Of a stretch of DNA of 64,000 nt, positions 54,599-63,516 are shown in pieces. The notes beneath the pieces are model-generated. The model was not told where the DNA came from, made no database searches, and was given only the letters and a program-made list of their open reading frames with translations. The position numbers and the translations under genes are program-made. The number at the start of each line of letters is the position of its first letter. Positions within the stretch are counted from its first letter, which is position 1. Location of the stretch: contig NZ_CAJGZH010000001.1 of assembly GCF_904846075.1 (NCBI RefSeq), forward strand, positions 1,398,318 through 1,462,317, given 5' to 3'. The DNA comes from Psychrobacter glacincola. Lineage in GTDB: Bacteria; Pseudomonadota; Gammaproteobacteria; Pseudomonadales; Moraxellaceae.

Positions 54599-55849
54599 TT
54601 AATTGGCTCTTTTGAGCATATTTTTTATATGTAGCTTTTCATCAAAGTCGGTTAATTTTTTTAAGTAGCGCACATACTCTGCGTAGTATTCAGGTTTTGC
54701 CATACGCGCCTCGATCTCTTTTTGTGTCTCAACCGGCGTTTTAATCGATTGAGGAAAATTACTAACTACCTCATGCTTGTCTTTAAGTTTCCAACCATAT
54801 TTTTTAATCTCAGCTGGACTAAACACTTTGACAATATCTTCAAGGCTTGTACTGCTGGTGTCCCGAATACAAAACACGATTTCACTGATTTCTCGGCCGA
54901 TTTTGTTTTCTGTATAGCTAACCTTCAGCGGTGTGTGCTTCTCAACCTCTGCTATGGCTTTATCTAAGACCTTAGTTTTAAAGTCTGTGATTTTTCCATA
55001 CTTGTCTGTGCAGTTGAATTTTTGGCGCAGATACGCAACTGAGTACGCTTTTTTACCACTCTGCAAGTGTAAACAGCTACTGACAAGCTCGAACATTAAA
55101 ATACCGTAAGAGCCCAGCTCCACGATATAGCGCCTCTCGTACTTCGTGAACGTATTTGACTTATCAAATACAGTTAACATCTCAGTCACTGTATCTGTCA
55201 ACGTCACCGCTATTCGCCCTTGACCCTTTAGATACTCACACTCAGCAACCCAACTGCTACCTTTTCTATTGACGACCTCATCTGCTTTGAAATCATAAAA
55301 CCAAAACGCTTTTTGTAGCAAACTATCCGATAACTCACTTAGCAGCTGGTATGTACCATCTTTTTCGAGCCCATATTCTTTGGCAAACTCTGAAGCTGTC
55401 AACATAAACGTCCGCTGATTAGCATTTTTATCAACGGCAGCTCGAACCTTTGGCGATAAAAGCATGATCAGTCGTCTCTCGTTATGCGTCAAATCTGTAA
55501 TCGCGTTTAATAATCTGTTTTGTAGCACAATCCAATTCGGCCCATAAACCCAGTTGCTATGGTCTTTTTTATCGGATGCTGTACTACTGGCATCTGAACT
55601 TGCATTTTGAGGGGCTTGTATAGGCTTTTGAATCTCTTCTTCAAAAGGCAATACCTCAAAATCAAAGTCAATAGGAATGGGCTCAATAATCTCAATAGAG
55701 GCGTTGAAATCATTTCTTGTGTATCTAATATGATTGATTAAAGCCTCACGCTCCTCTGGTGTCAGCGGTTTTTCAACGCGTACCCTGATTGTATGGCCAA
55801 AGTCTTGCCTAAGCTTGTCTTGAAAACCCTGCATTTCTTCAGGTGTCAT
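54599..55849 (-). CDS. repB: Rep_3-family replication initiator, replicon 1
   Basis: A 416-residue protein with an acidic, disordered N-terminal ~115 residues and then the Rep_3 double winged-helix initiator: NWIVLQNRLLNAITDLTHNERRLIMLLSP, FMLTASEFAKEYGL, then FTKYERRYIVELGSYGILMFELVSSCLHLQ and the second WH ending GREISEIVFCI. It binds iterons to open the plasmid origin. The N-terminal extension is longer than in typical RepB (~310 residues). Iterons and an AT-rich stretch lie directly upstream (55922-56016), as expected for theta-replicating iteron plasmids. Confidence 0.92.
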   Translation of the reverse strand: MTPEEMQGFQDKLRQDFGHTIRVRVEKPLTPEEREALINHIRYTRNDFNASIEIIEPIPIDFDFEVLPFEEEIQKPIQAPQNASSDASSTASDKKDHSNWVYGPNWIVLQNRLLNAITDLTHNERRLIMLLSPKVRAAVDKNANQRTFMLTASEFAKEYGLEKDGTYQLLSELSDSLLQKAFWFYDFKADEVVNRKGSSWVAECEYLKGQGRIAVTLTDTVTEMLTVFDKSNTFTKYERRYIVELGSYGILMFELVSSCLHLQSGKKAYSVAYLRQKFNCTDKYGKITDFKTKVLDKAIAEVEKHTPLKVSYTENKIGREISEIVFCIRDTSSTSLEDIVKVFSPAEIKKYGWKLKDKHEVVSNFPQSIKTPVETQKEIEARMAKPEYYAEYVRYLKKLTDFDEKLHIKNMLKRAN

Positions 55850-55888
55850 ATCCTGACCTATTTGTTTGGTTTTAACTAATATAACATA

Positions 55889-55918
55889 TATGACGAAAAA
55901 TTTTATAATTTTTCGTCA
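55889..55918. repeat. Inverted repeat at the repB promoter
   Basis: ATGACGAAAAA and TTTTTCGTCAT flank an 8-base AT centre, 40 bases before the repB start. This is the place where initiator dimers repress their own gene in iteron plasmids. Confidence 0.75.
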
Positions 55919-55921
55919 TAT

Positions 55922-56016
55922 ACAAGGTATTTGTCTACCTAAAACAAGCTAAATGTCTACCTATACACTAAAACAACAAGGTATTTGTCTACCTATAACA
56001 AGGTTAACGTCGTCAT
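55922..56016. promoter_or_regulatory. Origin iterons of replicon 1
   Basis: Three 19-bp repeats of ACAAGGTATTTGTCTACCT (55922, 55944 with changes, 55976) and a weaker fourth at 55998. Starts are spaced 22, 32 and 22 bases, so all lie near whole helical turns. The rest of the spacer to 56335 is AT-rich without a recognised gene. Confidence 0.8.
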
Positions 56017-56335
56017 TTAAATAAAAAAAATCCCCTGTAATACTTATAAATGAAGCGCTACAGAGGATTGGCGAAAAACGTATAAATCTGTTAAATCTGT
56101 ATATATAAATACAAAATAATATACGTGTATTTTTAGGTAAGAATAAAACAGCAACTATTTTATTCTGTGGTAACGTGATCAGAGGTATAGTCACCATTAG
56201 CAATTATATGGCGTCGTATGACCACATAAGGTTTGTTGTCGAATGTTTAGGTCGAAGTACTAACCAATATATTTAGACGTCTCTACAGAGCTTTCTCGTT
56301 CGTTTTAGGACACATAGCCAGAATGGAAAATAAAA

Positions 56336-56366
56336 AAGTGCCTGATTCTTAGGATCAAGCACTTTT
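56336..56366 (-). terminator. Terminator of yefM-yoeB
   Basis: On the minus strand an 11-bp stem (AAGTGCTTGAT with ATCAGGCACTT) with a 7-nt loop runs into TTTTTA, 20 bases after the toxin stop. Confidence 0.8.
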
Positions 56367-56385
56367 GTGAACTAACACTGTTTAC

Positions 56386-56640
56386 TTAATAATGATATCG
56401 GCACTGAACGATGATAATGGCATCATCTTGAACCTCATAAACCAGTCTATGCTCTTGATCAATGCGACGCGACCAATAGCCTGCCAGATCGTGTTTGAGT
56501 GGTTCAGGTTTACCAATACCCTCAAATGGATCACGTTTGATGGCTTTAATCAGCTTACTTATTTGCTTGACCTTCTCTTTGCTGGTTTTTTGCCAGTATT
56601 CGTAGTCCTCCCACGCATCCTGTGTCCAAGATAAGATCAA
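56386..56640 (-). CDS. yoeB: Toxin YoeB (Txe family)
   Basis: An 84-residue RelE-superfamily mRNA interferase, the length of E. coli YoeB. Family landmarks are W5 and the DAWEDYEYWQ helix, IKRDPFEGIGKPEPLKHDLAGYWSRRI and the C-terminal HRLVYEV...VQCRYHY, with the catalytic arginine and final histidine conserved. It cleaves ribosome-bound mRNA near the start codon. Its start overlaps the end of the antitoxin by 4 bases, giving coupled translation. Confidence 0.94.
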   Translation of the reverse strand: MILSWTQDAWEDYEYWQKTSKEKVKQISKLIKAIKRDPFEGIGKPEPLKHDLAGYWSRRIDQEHRLVYEVQDDAIIIVQCRYHY

Positions 56641-56927
56641 GCGTCCACCTCATCATCACAAGTCAATAATGCGTCATCCGTATTGATGTCATGCTCGATT
56701 AAACGACCCGCCTTAGCATCGGCTATAGAGCGTCTGAGGCGCTTGGCATTAGTGGGGCTTTTTAGCAGATGAAGCGTTTCCTCATATGAATTAAACTCTT
56801 CTAAACTCATGAGTACCGCAGGTTTGGCGTTTTGTCTAGTAATCACGATCGGCGATTTGTCGGTATCTACCTTATCGATATATTTGGCTAGGCCCTTTCT
56901 AAAATCAGTGTAGTTCACAACATCCAT
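56637..56927 (-). CDS. yefM: Antitoxin YefM (Phd/YefM family)
   Basis: The ATG at 56927 (with CGGAG upstream) is preferred to 56951. The 96-residue product has the N-terminal DNA-binding fold (MDVVNYTDFRKGLAKYIDKV) with VITRQNAKPAVLMSLEEFNSYEET, and an acidic C-terminus that neutralises YoeB. ATATCTGTAC-type repeats occur just upstream around 56975-57002, a likely operator for autorepression. Confidence 0.93.
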   Translation of the reverse strand: MDVVNYTDFRKGLAKYIDKVDTDKSPIVITRQNAKPAVLMSLEEFNSYEETLHLLKSPTNAKRLRRSIADAKAGRLIEHDINTDDALLTCDDEVDA

Positions 56928-57020
56928 AACGATTACTCCGTGTTTGGTCATCTTTATTTGTATGACTGATATTATATACCATATCTGTACTTATATCTGT
57001 ACAGTTATTTTTACACTGAT

Positions 57021-57254
57021 TTATTTATGGCGCTGGCCGCTCAATCCGTAATCACCCGCAGAAGTTTGTGGCGGCGTATTAAGATTAGAGGGTTTTTGAT
57101 AATCAAAGGATAACGGCACGGTATTGGTTTGCGCCACTTGAGTTAAGAACAATTTGATTGCTTGAGACGGCGTTAATCCATAGCTTTCAAACACGGCAAA
57201 GGCGCTATCCTTGAGCTCTTGATCGAGCCTGATATTATAATTGGTTGTCGTCAT
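57021..57254 (-). CDS. RelB/DinJ-family antitoxin without adjacent toxin
   Basis: A 77-residue protein: an N-terminal ribbon-helix-helix (NYNIRLDQELKDSAFAVFESYGLTPSQAIKLFLTQVAQTNTVPLSF) typical of RelB/DinJ, then a short proline-rich tail. A RelE or YafQ toxin normally follows immediately; here the next gene on the strand is the unrelated yefM. A large palindrome overlaps its start region. It may serve in plasmid addiction cross-talk or simply be an orphan. Confidence 0.85.
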   Translation of the reverse strand: MTTTNYNIRLDQELKDSAFAVFESYGLTPSQAIKLFLTQVAQTNTVPLSFDYQKPSNLNTPPQTSAGDYGLSGQRHK

Positions 57255-57307
57255 GGCATTACAAATGGCTTATATATGTACGTACAATATAAACCATTTG
57301 TAATGCC
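57255..57307. promoter_or_regulatory. 53-bp palindromic operator at the RelB/DinJ start
   Basis: Perfect 14-bp outer arms (GGCATTACAAATGG and complement) enclose an inner, nearly symmetrical core around GTACGTAC. The left edge touches the start codon. It fits a ribbon-helix-helix autorepressor site. Confidence 0.8.
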
Positions 57308-57333
57308 AAAACTACTAAGCATGCTTTTTCATA

Positions 57334-58287
57334 TTATGATTTCTGCTTAGGGAACGTATAGCCTATCGCCAGTAAGTGCTTTTTGTGGGTCTTTAAAAAA
57401 GCCTCATCTCTTAATTGAGTGTGTAACCAACTAATAACTTCTTGAGTGCTTTTACCTGATGGTGCGTAACTACCAAACGGTGAGTAGTTAGCCAACAAAG
57501 GGGCAAAACGATCAATTTGCTTAACGGTTAGAGGTGGGATATCTCTATCCTCATTATTCTGATTTAGGCCCTCCTGTCCTTTTTTCTTAGTTGGCTTGGC
57601 CTTGACGGTGAATGTCAAACCTGTAACTGTGCGTCCACGTTTGATGTTTTCATAGGTGATTTTGATGTCGGTTTTCTGATTAATTTCTTTTATGGGTCCA
57701 TCAACTGCATTCTCTTTCAAATTGTTGATGCGCTCATACGACTTAGGCGTGCCAAGTTCTTGCCTATATTGATCTAAAGTCATAGAAAAACCACCCTTCC
57801 CCTCAGACTTTTTTGCTAGATGGTAAAGGTCTAACGAGTAAGTCAATTTGAGGTTTAAGATATCTTCTTTTAAATATTTAGTGTAAGGGTTGAGCTTATC
57901 AAAAACCTGAAGTAAGTATATTACCTCATCTGTAAAATGCATCGATATATAGCCATCTGCATATTTCGACCTGATTAGCCATTGAACCTCTGTATCATCA
58001 CCATCCTTATCCTCATAAATGAATGTACGCTTCATTAATTTTTTGCTAGCTGATTTCATTTGCTTATAAGCCGAGTTTCTATCTATTCCGCTAAGCTTAG
58101 CAAATTCAGAAGACGCAACCTCTATCGGTGTTTTTTCAGTAGCATTATTAACCCTAACCAATGGGCTCGCTAGAATAATGATGCGCTTCTCATCAATAGA
58201 CATCTCTCTAAAAGCTTGAGTAATTTTATTCTGCATAACAATCCATTTTTCAGGATATTTTTTTTCGTATAGCTCGACATCATTCAT
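57334..58287 (-). CDS. Rep_3-family replication initiator, replicon 2
   Basis: A 317-residue initiator of normal length. The first winged helix begins WIVMQNKITQAFREMSIDEKRIIILASPLV, followed by EVASSEFAKLSGI, and the second domain contains YTKYLKEDILNLKLTYSLDLYHLAKK and RGRTVTGLTFTVK. A charged tail follows. It shares the fold but little sequence with repB of replicon 1. Three iterons lie just upstream at 58335-58393, so this is a second complete origin module of a different compatibility type. Confidence 0.92.
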   Translation of the reverse strand: MNDVELYEKKYPEKWIVMQNKITQAFREMSIDEKRIIILASPLVRVNNATEKTPIEVASSEFAKLSGIDRNSAYKQMKSASKKLMKRTFIYEDKDGDDTEVQWLIRSKYADGYISMHFTDEVIYLLQVFDKLNPYTKYLKEDILNLKLTYSLDLYHLAKKSEGKGGFSMTLDQYRQELGTPKSYERINNLKENAVDGPIKEINQKTDIKITYENIKRGRTVTGLTFTVKAKPTKKKGQEGLNQNNEDRDIPPLTVKQIDRFAPLLANYSPFGSYAPSGKSTQEVISWLHTQLRDEAFLKTHKKHLLAIGYTFPKQKS

Positions 58288-58334
58288 TATGACAACCTCA
58301 TTATGCTAGTTACTTTAAGATACTAGCATAATGC

Positions 58335-58393
58335 GGGATAAAAGTAGCATTTAAACGGGATAAAAGTAGCATAATGCGGGATAAAAGTAGCAT
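58335..58393. promoter_or_regulatory. Origin iterons of replicon 2
   Basis: Three perfect copies of GGGATAAAAGTAGCAT at 58335, 58357 and 58378 (spacing 22 and 21 bases), with a partial copy before them. They differ entirely from the replicon 1 iterons. The following 58394-58595 has short AAAGT-type simple repeats and no gene. Confidence 0.85.
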
Positions 58394-58595
58394 AATAGAG
58401 TGCGTAACCCTTTAATAGCAAAGCTTACAGACTGTCTAAAAGTCTTTAAAAGTTTTTAAAAGTAAAAAATATATTTTTATTTTAAATAATAAGGAAAAAA
58501 CCAAAAAACCGACGGATTTAAGATGATAATTTGATCGACCAATCACTTGTAAAACTGATCAGTAGCTCAGAATGCAATTGTCCATTTACTTAATG

Positions 58596-58766
58596 TTATT
58601 CCACGTTCGCATGGTTCGGATCAAGCTTAGATCTTTGAAGATCTTCAAAAGCATGGTCAAAGATATTTTGAATATCTTCGTCTGTCATTCTGGACAACCC
58701 TGTTTTCACATTCTCAATATCAGTCTCATTTTTTGTAGATAGTTTGTCTTCATTTTCAGTAGCCAT
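58596..58766 (-). CDS. Hypothetical acidic small protein, 56 aa
   Basis: From the ATG at 58766 the product is MATENEDKLSTKNETDIENVKTG... , 56 residues, strongly acidic and helical-looking with no known motif. The frame extends to an ATG at 58787. I do not recognise it; small acidic proteins of this sort are common on Moraxellaceae plasmids. Confidence 0.45.
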   Translation of the reverse strand: MATENEDKLSTKNETDIENVKTGLSRMTDEDIQNIFDHAFEDLQRSKLDPNHANVE

Positions 58767-58964
58767 TATCGACACATCTGTAAACACTTATCAAACCGTT
58801 GCTAAAAAGCCTAGAAACCACTCTTATATACGTTTTACGCTCTGTCCGATACGATGGTAGCTAAAGCTATTCTAAAACGCTTAAAACAGCTGATAACCGT
58901 CTCCTAACCTTTCGCTAATTAGTAGACGATCCAGCTGTACCTTCAATTAGGCGATTTCGAGTAG

Positions 58965-59305
58965 CTACTGTGATGATGAATAAATATCAAGCAATGAACC
59001 GTGGTCACTGTCCTGACTGTTTTTAGGTGGTGTAAAGCTGCTTGGTGTTTCCTTAGCTTCACCTTGCATCTTATGAGCAATTGACTTTAAAAACTCACGG
59101 TGCTTTTTCAAACGGACATATTTTTCATTATCGTGTGCGTCTAAAAAAATAGCTTGCAGTTCATGATTATCATCATCGTCTAATGCGTTGGCCAACCACT
59201 CCCCCAATATTTTATGTGCTTCAAGCCTGTCCTGATCAATCTCTTTTTAAGAGCCTGTAATTGCTTAATCTTATTTGCGAATAAATCATCTGATATTACT
59301 GACAT
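58965..59305 (-). pseudogene. Mobilisation accessory-like gene, frameshifted in an A run
   Basis: An ATG at 59305 with GATGAGG upstream opens MSVISDDLFANKIKQLQALKK. The frame then continues out of phase, but the next frame carries on as EIDQDRLEAHKILGEWLANALDDDDN through to the stop at 58965. Adding one A to the five-A run near 59247-59251 would join the two into a ~113-residue protein. Its charged helical nature and its position divergent from mobA suggest a TraD/MobC-like accessory factor. A sequencing error is an alternative. Confidence 0.6.
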
Positions 59306-59439
59306 TACCTCATCCTTTTTTTAGCCAACTATGATAGAGTTGATCCTAGCAGTGTACACATAGGGATGCAAGGTAGTAAAATACACAAGACCACATCGTT
59401 TCGTGGGCGCAGTAGTATTTTAACCCTCTGTTAAGAGCG

Positions 59440-59545
59440 AACTTAGGAGTTTATGTAAAAAGACCCACAAGGGGTACTATTTTTTTACATAAACTCCGTC
59501 GTCCGGCAGGGGGCGAACCCCCTACAACCCCCAAGAAAACATTTT
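59440..59545. promoter_or_regulatory. Probable origin of transfer (oriT)
   Basis: Just upstream of mobA lies a 16-bp perfect inverted repeat (59446-59461 with 59482-59497), then a G-rich to C-rich hairpin AGGGGG-CGAA-CCCCCT (59508-59523) followed by ACAACCCCC. Paired repeats ending in such a G/C block next to a MobA/L relaxase are the usual oriT arrangement; the nic position is not determined. Confidence 0.65.
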
Positions 59546-59565
59546 TCAATTCCGGATTTTTTGCC

Positions 59566-62214
59566 ATGAATAATAAAGGATTTCATCTATCGGTTAGCGC
59601 TGTTAGTAAGGCGAAAAATCATAGCGTGGTGGCAAAGTCGGCTTATAATTCTGGCTCAAAACTGGTTGATGAGCAGTCAGGAGTCGTCCACGATTACACC
59701 AGTAAAGCTAAAGACAAAATCTTAAATTTAGTGGACAGTGATGGTACTAAATACACGCAAGTTATTGAGAAAAATGTGATACATACGGCGTTGATAACGC
59801 CAACTCTTGCTGGGGATCTAGCAGTGACACGTGAGGGTTTTTGGAATGATATCGAACGCATTGAGACTCGTAAAAACGCGCAATTGGGTACTGAGATTGA
59901 CGTGATGTTTCCTGATGGGATCACCGCGGATCAGCGTATAGTTCTGGCCGAGCGCTACGCTCAAACCTTATCTGATCGCTATAACGTGCTTGTCGATGTG
60001 GCCATTCATCGGCCCCACAGTCACGAGAAACATGTGGGGGAGGTTGAAGTGGTTGAGCTGACCAGTCGTAACTTTCATGCCCATATTTTACTCTCAAGCC
60101 GTGAGATAGTAGCGGATGTTGAGGGTTATGCTTTATCAGCACGCAAGAATTGGTTGCAGTGGTCAACGGAGGAGCGGTTATCTAAGGGGTTAAACGGACG
60201 CGGCGATGAGCTTAAATATCAACGCACCCTTTGGGCGGATATGGCCAATGAGCTACTGCCTAAGAATAAAACCATTAGTGAGAAATCCTACCGTGAGCTG
60301 GGCATCAATCGTTTGCCAAAAATGAAACTGGGTAAATCACTATATAAGGATATTCTCAAAGGCAATCGTTCAGTGATTCACGAATACAACGAGACGATTG
60401 ATGAGATCAATGCTTACATTGAAAAAAATGGTTTAGTAATTGAGTACGACGACAAGGGACGTATTGACCTAGAAAGCAATGAACAAGAGGTTAACGGCGT
60501 CACAATACATTATAAAAAGCGTAAACCCTTTGCGCGAATTGAGCTCAGTAATATCCGATTTGTAGATCCTGCCGTTGAACTTGAACCCGCTATCCCTAAA
60601 AGTAACAGTCAGACGCATAGTGATGCGGCCAATGATCACGTACTTGATGAGCTTTTAGCAATCTCAGCCGACTTTGTGAGTCAAAAAAAGATGGTACGCA
60701 GCGCCTTATTTTCAACCATTGATGCGCTGCATGAAGAGTTAGCGCACCAGTCTAAACAGATTATTACCATTGATAAAAACATTAAGAGTACCCAGCGGTT
60801 CACCGAGGAGGTGGGACAGGATTTTAGTGACCCCCGCCAAAAAATGATTGAGCTTGCTAGGCAGATAAGCACAAAAGAGCAAAGTGAGGCACTAAAGGCG
60901 GCTTTAGCGTTGGTTGAGGAGTTTAGACAAGATGATACCCTACAAACAGGCCGCGCTGTTAGCCGTCTTGAAGAGCAGCTGTCACAGATTGATAAAACGG
61001 TGCTGAACAATAAAACGGTTTTAAAAAAGCTGATCCCGCTTAATAATGAAGTCATTGCTGACTACAAAGGGTTGAAGGCCACGCTAAAACCCTTTGCCGC
61101 AAAGCTGAATAAACTGGCGACTGGCTTTAAAGCTCTTGATGAGATTGATATTGAAAAATCCGACTTATCCTTACAGTGGGATCAAGCGTTTTCGGATCTA
61201 CAAGATATAGACGTCACCAATAACATGGACACTTATCATAAGTTTGCCGCATTTGCAGATCTGGATGTTGAGCGCTTTAAATATCTTCAAAAAGAGCGTG
61301 AGGTGCTCAGTACGTTAAAAGCGGTAGAGATAAACGCGGATGCTGATACTCGTTTGACGGCATTGGCCGCTGATGTTAAAGCGTTTAAGACCACCAATAA
61401 TGAAGACATCAAACAGTTAAAGCAGCAAATTAATACCAGTAAAAAGACTTATCAGCGCTTATCACCGTTTTATGAGCAGCGTATCGCCTTACTGGATCAA
61501 AGTGAGGCGGTGATCGTGCAAGATGATGATTTATACGATGAAATCATAAGTACCAAGACTACTCAGTTGAATGCAGATCGGCTTGAGGACTGGCGCAGCC
61601 GTACTATGGCGCTGCAATATCAGCTCAACAAAGCGCATGAGCAAGCAAAGCTTAAGAAAGAGGCTGAGCGCGCACGAGAGGAGGCTTTGATCAGGCGGCG
61701 AGAAACCTTACAACAGAGGCGGCAGCAGGCATCTCTTAAGCGTCAGCGAATCAATGAGACCAAAGCATATCGAGATCGATTTGACAATTTAGTGGTACGG
61801 GTGCGTAACCGCGTTAATACCCTTGATTTTAAGGCCGTTGATGCACCGATCGAAGCGATCAACGCGGCTGAGGCGGTTGCCGCACAAGCATTTATATTCA
61901 CTACTCTAAAACACACTGACAGCTTTACGACACTACAAAAAAGTTTACGAGACACCGATGCTAAAAAAATTGCAACGCAGGTGCAGAAGGCAGCAACGAC
62001 GCTATGGCAACAGCTTGAGCGCTTGCCTGACAATCAAGATAAGGTCGAGGTGTTAACGAAAATCAATGAGCGCTTTGAGCACGTTCCTGCTATCACCATA
62101 GATGGGGCAACGCTCACACAAACTGTGACAGATCACCTGCAAAAAACGAAGAACGCCATCCAAGCGCATGAACAAGCACAAACACGCCGCTACTCCTCAC
62201 CACGCCCATTTTAG
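59566..62214 (+). CDS. mobA: MobA/MobL-family relaxase
   Basis: An 882-residue protein. The N-terminal ~220 residues are the relaxase: FHLSVSAVSKAKNHSVVAKSAYNSGSKLVD opening, a catalytic tyrosine candidate there, and the metal-binding HAH in SRNFHAHILLSSRE. The remainder is a long, helical, coiled-coil-rich region (residues ~350-880) without recognised primase or helicase motifs. It would nick oriT and lead the strand during mobilisation; no type IV secretion genes are present, so transfer would require a helper. The next gene follows after 25 bases. Confidence 0.9.
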   Translation: MNNKGFHLSVSAVSKAKNHSVVAKSAYNSGSKLVDEQSGVVHDYTSKAKDKILNLVDSDGTKYTQVIEKNVIHTALITPTLAGDLAVTREGFWNDIERIETRKNAQLGTEIDVMFPDGITADQRIVLAERYAQTLSDRYNVLVDVAIHRPHSHEKHVGEVEVVELTSRNFHAHILLSSREIVADVEGYALSARKNWLQWSTEERLSKGLNGRGDELKYQRTLWADMANELLPKNKTISEKSYRELGINRLPKMKLGKSLYKDILKGNRSVIHEYNETIDEINAYIEKNGLVIEYDDKGRIDLESNEQEVNGVTIHYKKRKPFARIELSNIRFVDPAVELEPAIPKSNSQTHSDAANDHVLDELLAISADFVSQKKMVRSALFSTIDALHEELAHQSKQIITIDKNIKSTQRFTEEVGQDFSDPRQKMIELARQISTKEQSEALKAALALVEEFRQDDTLQTGRAVSRLEEQLSQIDKTVLNNKTVLKKLIPLNNEVIADYKGLKATLKPFAAKLNKLATGFKALDEIDIEKSDLSLQWDQAFSDLQDIDVTNNMDTYHKFAAFADLDVERFKYLQKEREVLSTLKAVEINADADTRLTALAADVKAFKTTNNEDIKQLKQQINTSKKTYQRLSPFYEQRIALLDQSEAVIVQDDDLYDEIISTKTTQLNADRLEDWRSRTMALQYQLNKAHEQAKLKKEAERAREEALIRRRETLQQRRQQASLKRQRINETKAYRDRFDNLVVRVRNRVNTLDFKAVDAPIEAINAAEAVAAQAFIFTTLKHTDSFTTLQKSLRDTDAKKIATQVQKAATTLWQQLERLPDNQDKVEVLTKINERFEHVPAITIDGATLTQTVTDHLQKTKNAIQAHEQAQTRRYSSPRPF

Positions 62215-62239
62215 GCGGCATTATAATAATGAGTACCCC

Positions 62240-63196
62240 ATGAATAAAGACAATAGCAATGAGCAAGACATACACGATCAACTTGTTAACCTAGTGACTT
62301 CATTGACTCCGGTCATTGGGGCCTTGCGTGAGCTGATTAAGCGAGCCGATGATGCGGTAGCGAGGCGGCTTGAGCGTTCGCTTAGCGGTATTGATAGCAA
62401 GGTGAATGAGGTGTCTTCTGCCATTGAAGAATTAGGTAGTAGCGCAAGCACGACTTCGCAGGCATTGAGCCAGTATCAAGAACTCGTGTTAAAGCAGCTT
62501 CAAGCAGCAGTGACGGCTTTCACTGACAATGAGATGCCGCGTCGTTATGATGACAAAATAGCGGGCATCATCACCGATATGAAACAGCAGATTGATACGG
62601 CTGTAGAGTCGGTCGTCACTGCTAAAAGCGATAGCATAGAGGTACAAATCAGTACCATGCAAGGAGTTGCTGATAAACTTAGCGCAAGCGCGGACAATCT
62701 AGCCCTATTCACCAATCAGTACCAAGCTGGTCATAAGCAGATTATTGAAGATATTGAGACCTTTGAGACCACCACCAAAACGCGGATTGAGCAGGTCGAG
62801 GGTAGAGCTAGTAAAGACTTGGACAAAATTCATAAGTCCATTGAGACTATGAGTATTAAAAGGATTGCAGCCGCTGTCGCAGCGGGTACGATGGCTGTGA
62901 TAATAAGTTTGGTGGCCCTGGTATTTTGGTATGTGCCAAGCTTTGATGAGATTGCAGAAATGAGACAGCAGCAAGCAGAGCTACAGCGCGGCATCGATGA
63001 GCTTGAAACGGGTTGGAAACAGGCCTTTAATAATGCTCAAAGTGCGCAGTTTATTTTGGCTTGTGATGTTAATAAAGAGCAGCCTGATGTGATCAGCTGG
63101 TGCGTCAGAGCAGACAGTAAAAGCGTTTTGAGAGATGAAAAAGGCTTTGTTTATTATAAAATAGCTGGGTTGACGCGCGCGAAACCGACTGAGTAA
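62240..63196 (+). CDS. Plasmid coiled-coil membrane protein, possible mobilisation factor
   Basis: The ATG at 62240 is favoured; the frame from 62168 overlaps the end of mobA and encodes a His-rich unlikely start. The 318-residue product has a long helical region (residues ~15-200), one membrane helix (about 208-230, AAAVAAGTMAVIISLVALVFWYV) and a C-terminal ~85-residue soluble part with two cysteines. The position after mobA and the topology recall MobB-like or membrane-tethering relaxosome partners. Function is inference only. Confidence 0.65.
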   Translation: MNKDNSNEQDIHDQLVNLVTSLTPVIGALRELIKRADDAVARRLERSLSGIDSKVNEVSSAIEELGSSASTTSQALSQYQELVLKQLQAAVTAFTDNEMPRRYDDKIAGIITDMKQQIDTAVESVVTAKSDSIEVQISTMQGVADKLSASADNLALFTNQYQAGHKQIIEDIETFETTTKTRIEQVEGRASKDLDKIHKSIETMSIKRIAAAVAAGTMAVIISLVALVFWYVPSFDEIAEMRQQQAELQRGIDELETGWKQAFNNAQSAQFILACDVNKEQPDVISWCVRADSKSVLRDEKGFVYYKIAGLTRAKPTE

Positions 63197-63430
63197 AGGT
63201 TTATGGTAATAGTGAACCATACTGCCCAAAGAGGCTTTTATAGACTTATAGTGGCGTAGATAATTGTAAGGGCATTCTTAGGCTAGATACTGGCAGCTGA
63301 TAAATCTAGTAAAGAATAAGTCTTTTAGAAAATATAAGACTAAAAAAACTTTTGTTTGACTGCCGTTATCTTTGTCTATATTAAAAAGCCATTAATATAG
63401 CTTCTGTTAAATTTTTATGCCCATATCAGA
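63197..63430. other. Spacer between convergent plasmid genes
   Basis: AT-rich sequence with a weak AGTCTT/AAGACT inverted repeat near 63322. I see no gene; it ends at the terminator of the 91-residue protein gene. Confidence 0.4.
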
Positions 63431-63463
63431 AAAAAGCCAGATAATGAAAATTTATCTGGCTTT
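63430..63463 (-). terminator. Terminator of the 91-aa protein gene
   Basis: On the minus strand a 12-bp perfect stem (AAAGCCAGATAA and TTATCTGGCTTT, 7-nt loop) is followed by a T run, about 54 bases after the stop. Confidence 0.85.
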
Positions 63464-63516
63464 AAGGATTATTGTTTCTTGTCGAACAAGATATCTGCGA
63501 ATATCAGCTAAAACAG

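Noticed and set aside
60681..61055. Minus-strand frame inside mobA
   Set aside because: Antisense of the helical part of the relaxase with typical Ser/Cys-rich shadow composition.
62168..62239. Upstream start for the gene after mobA
   Set aside because: It would overlap mobA and add a His-rich stretch that is the mobA end read in another frame; ATG 62240 is more natural.
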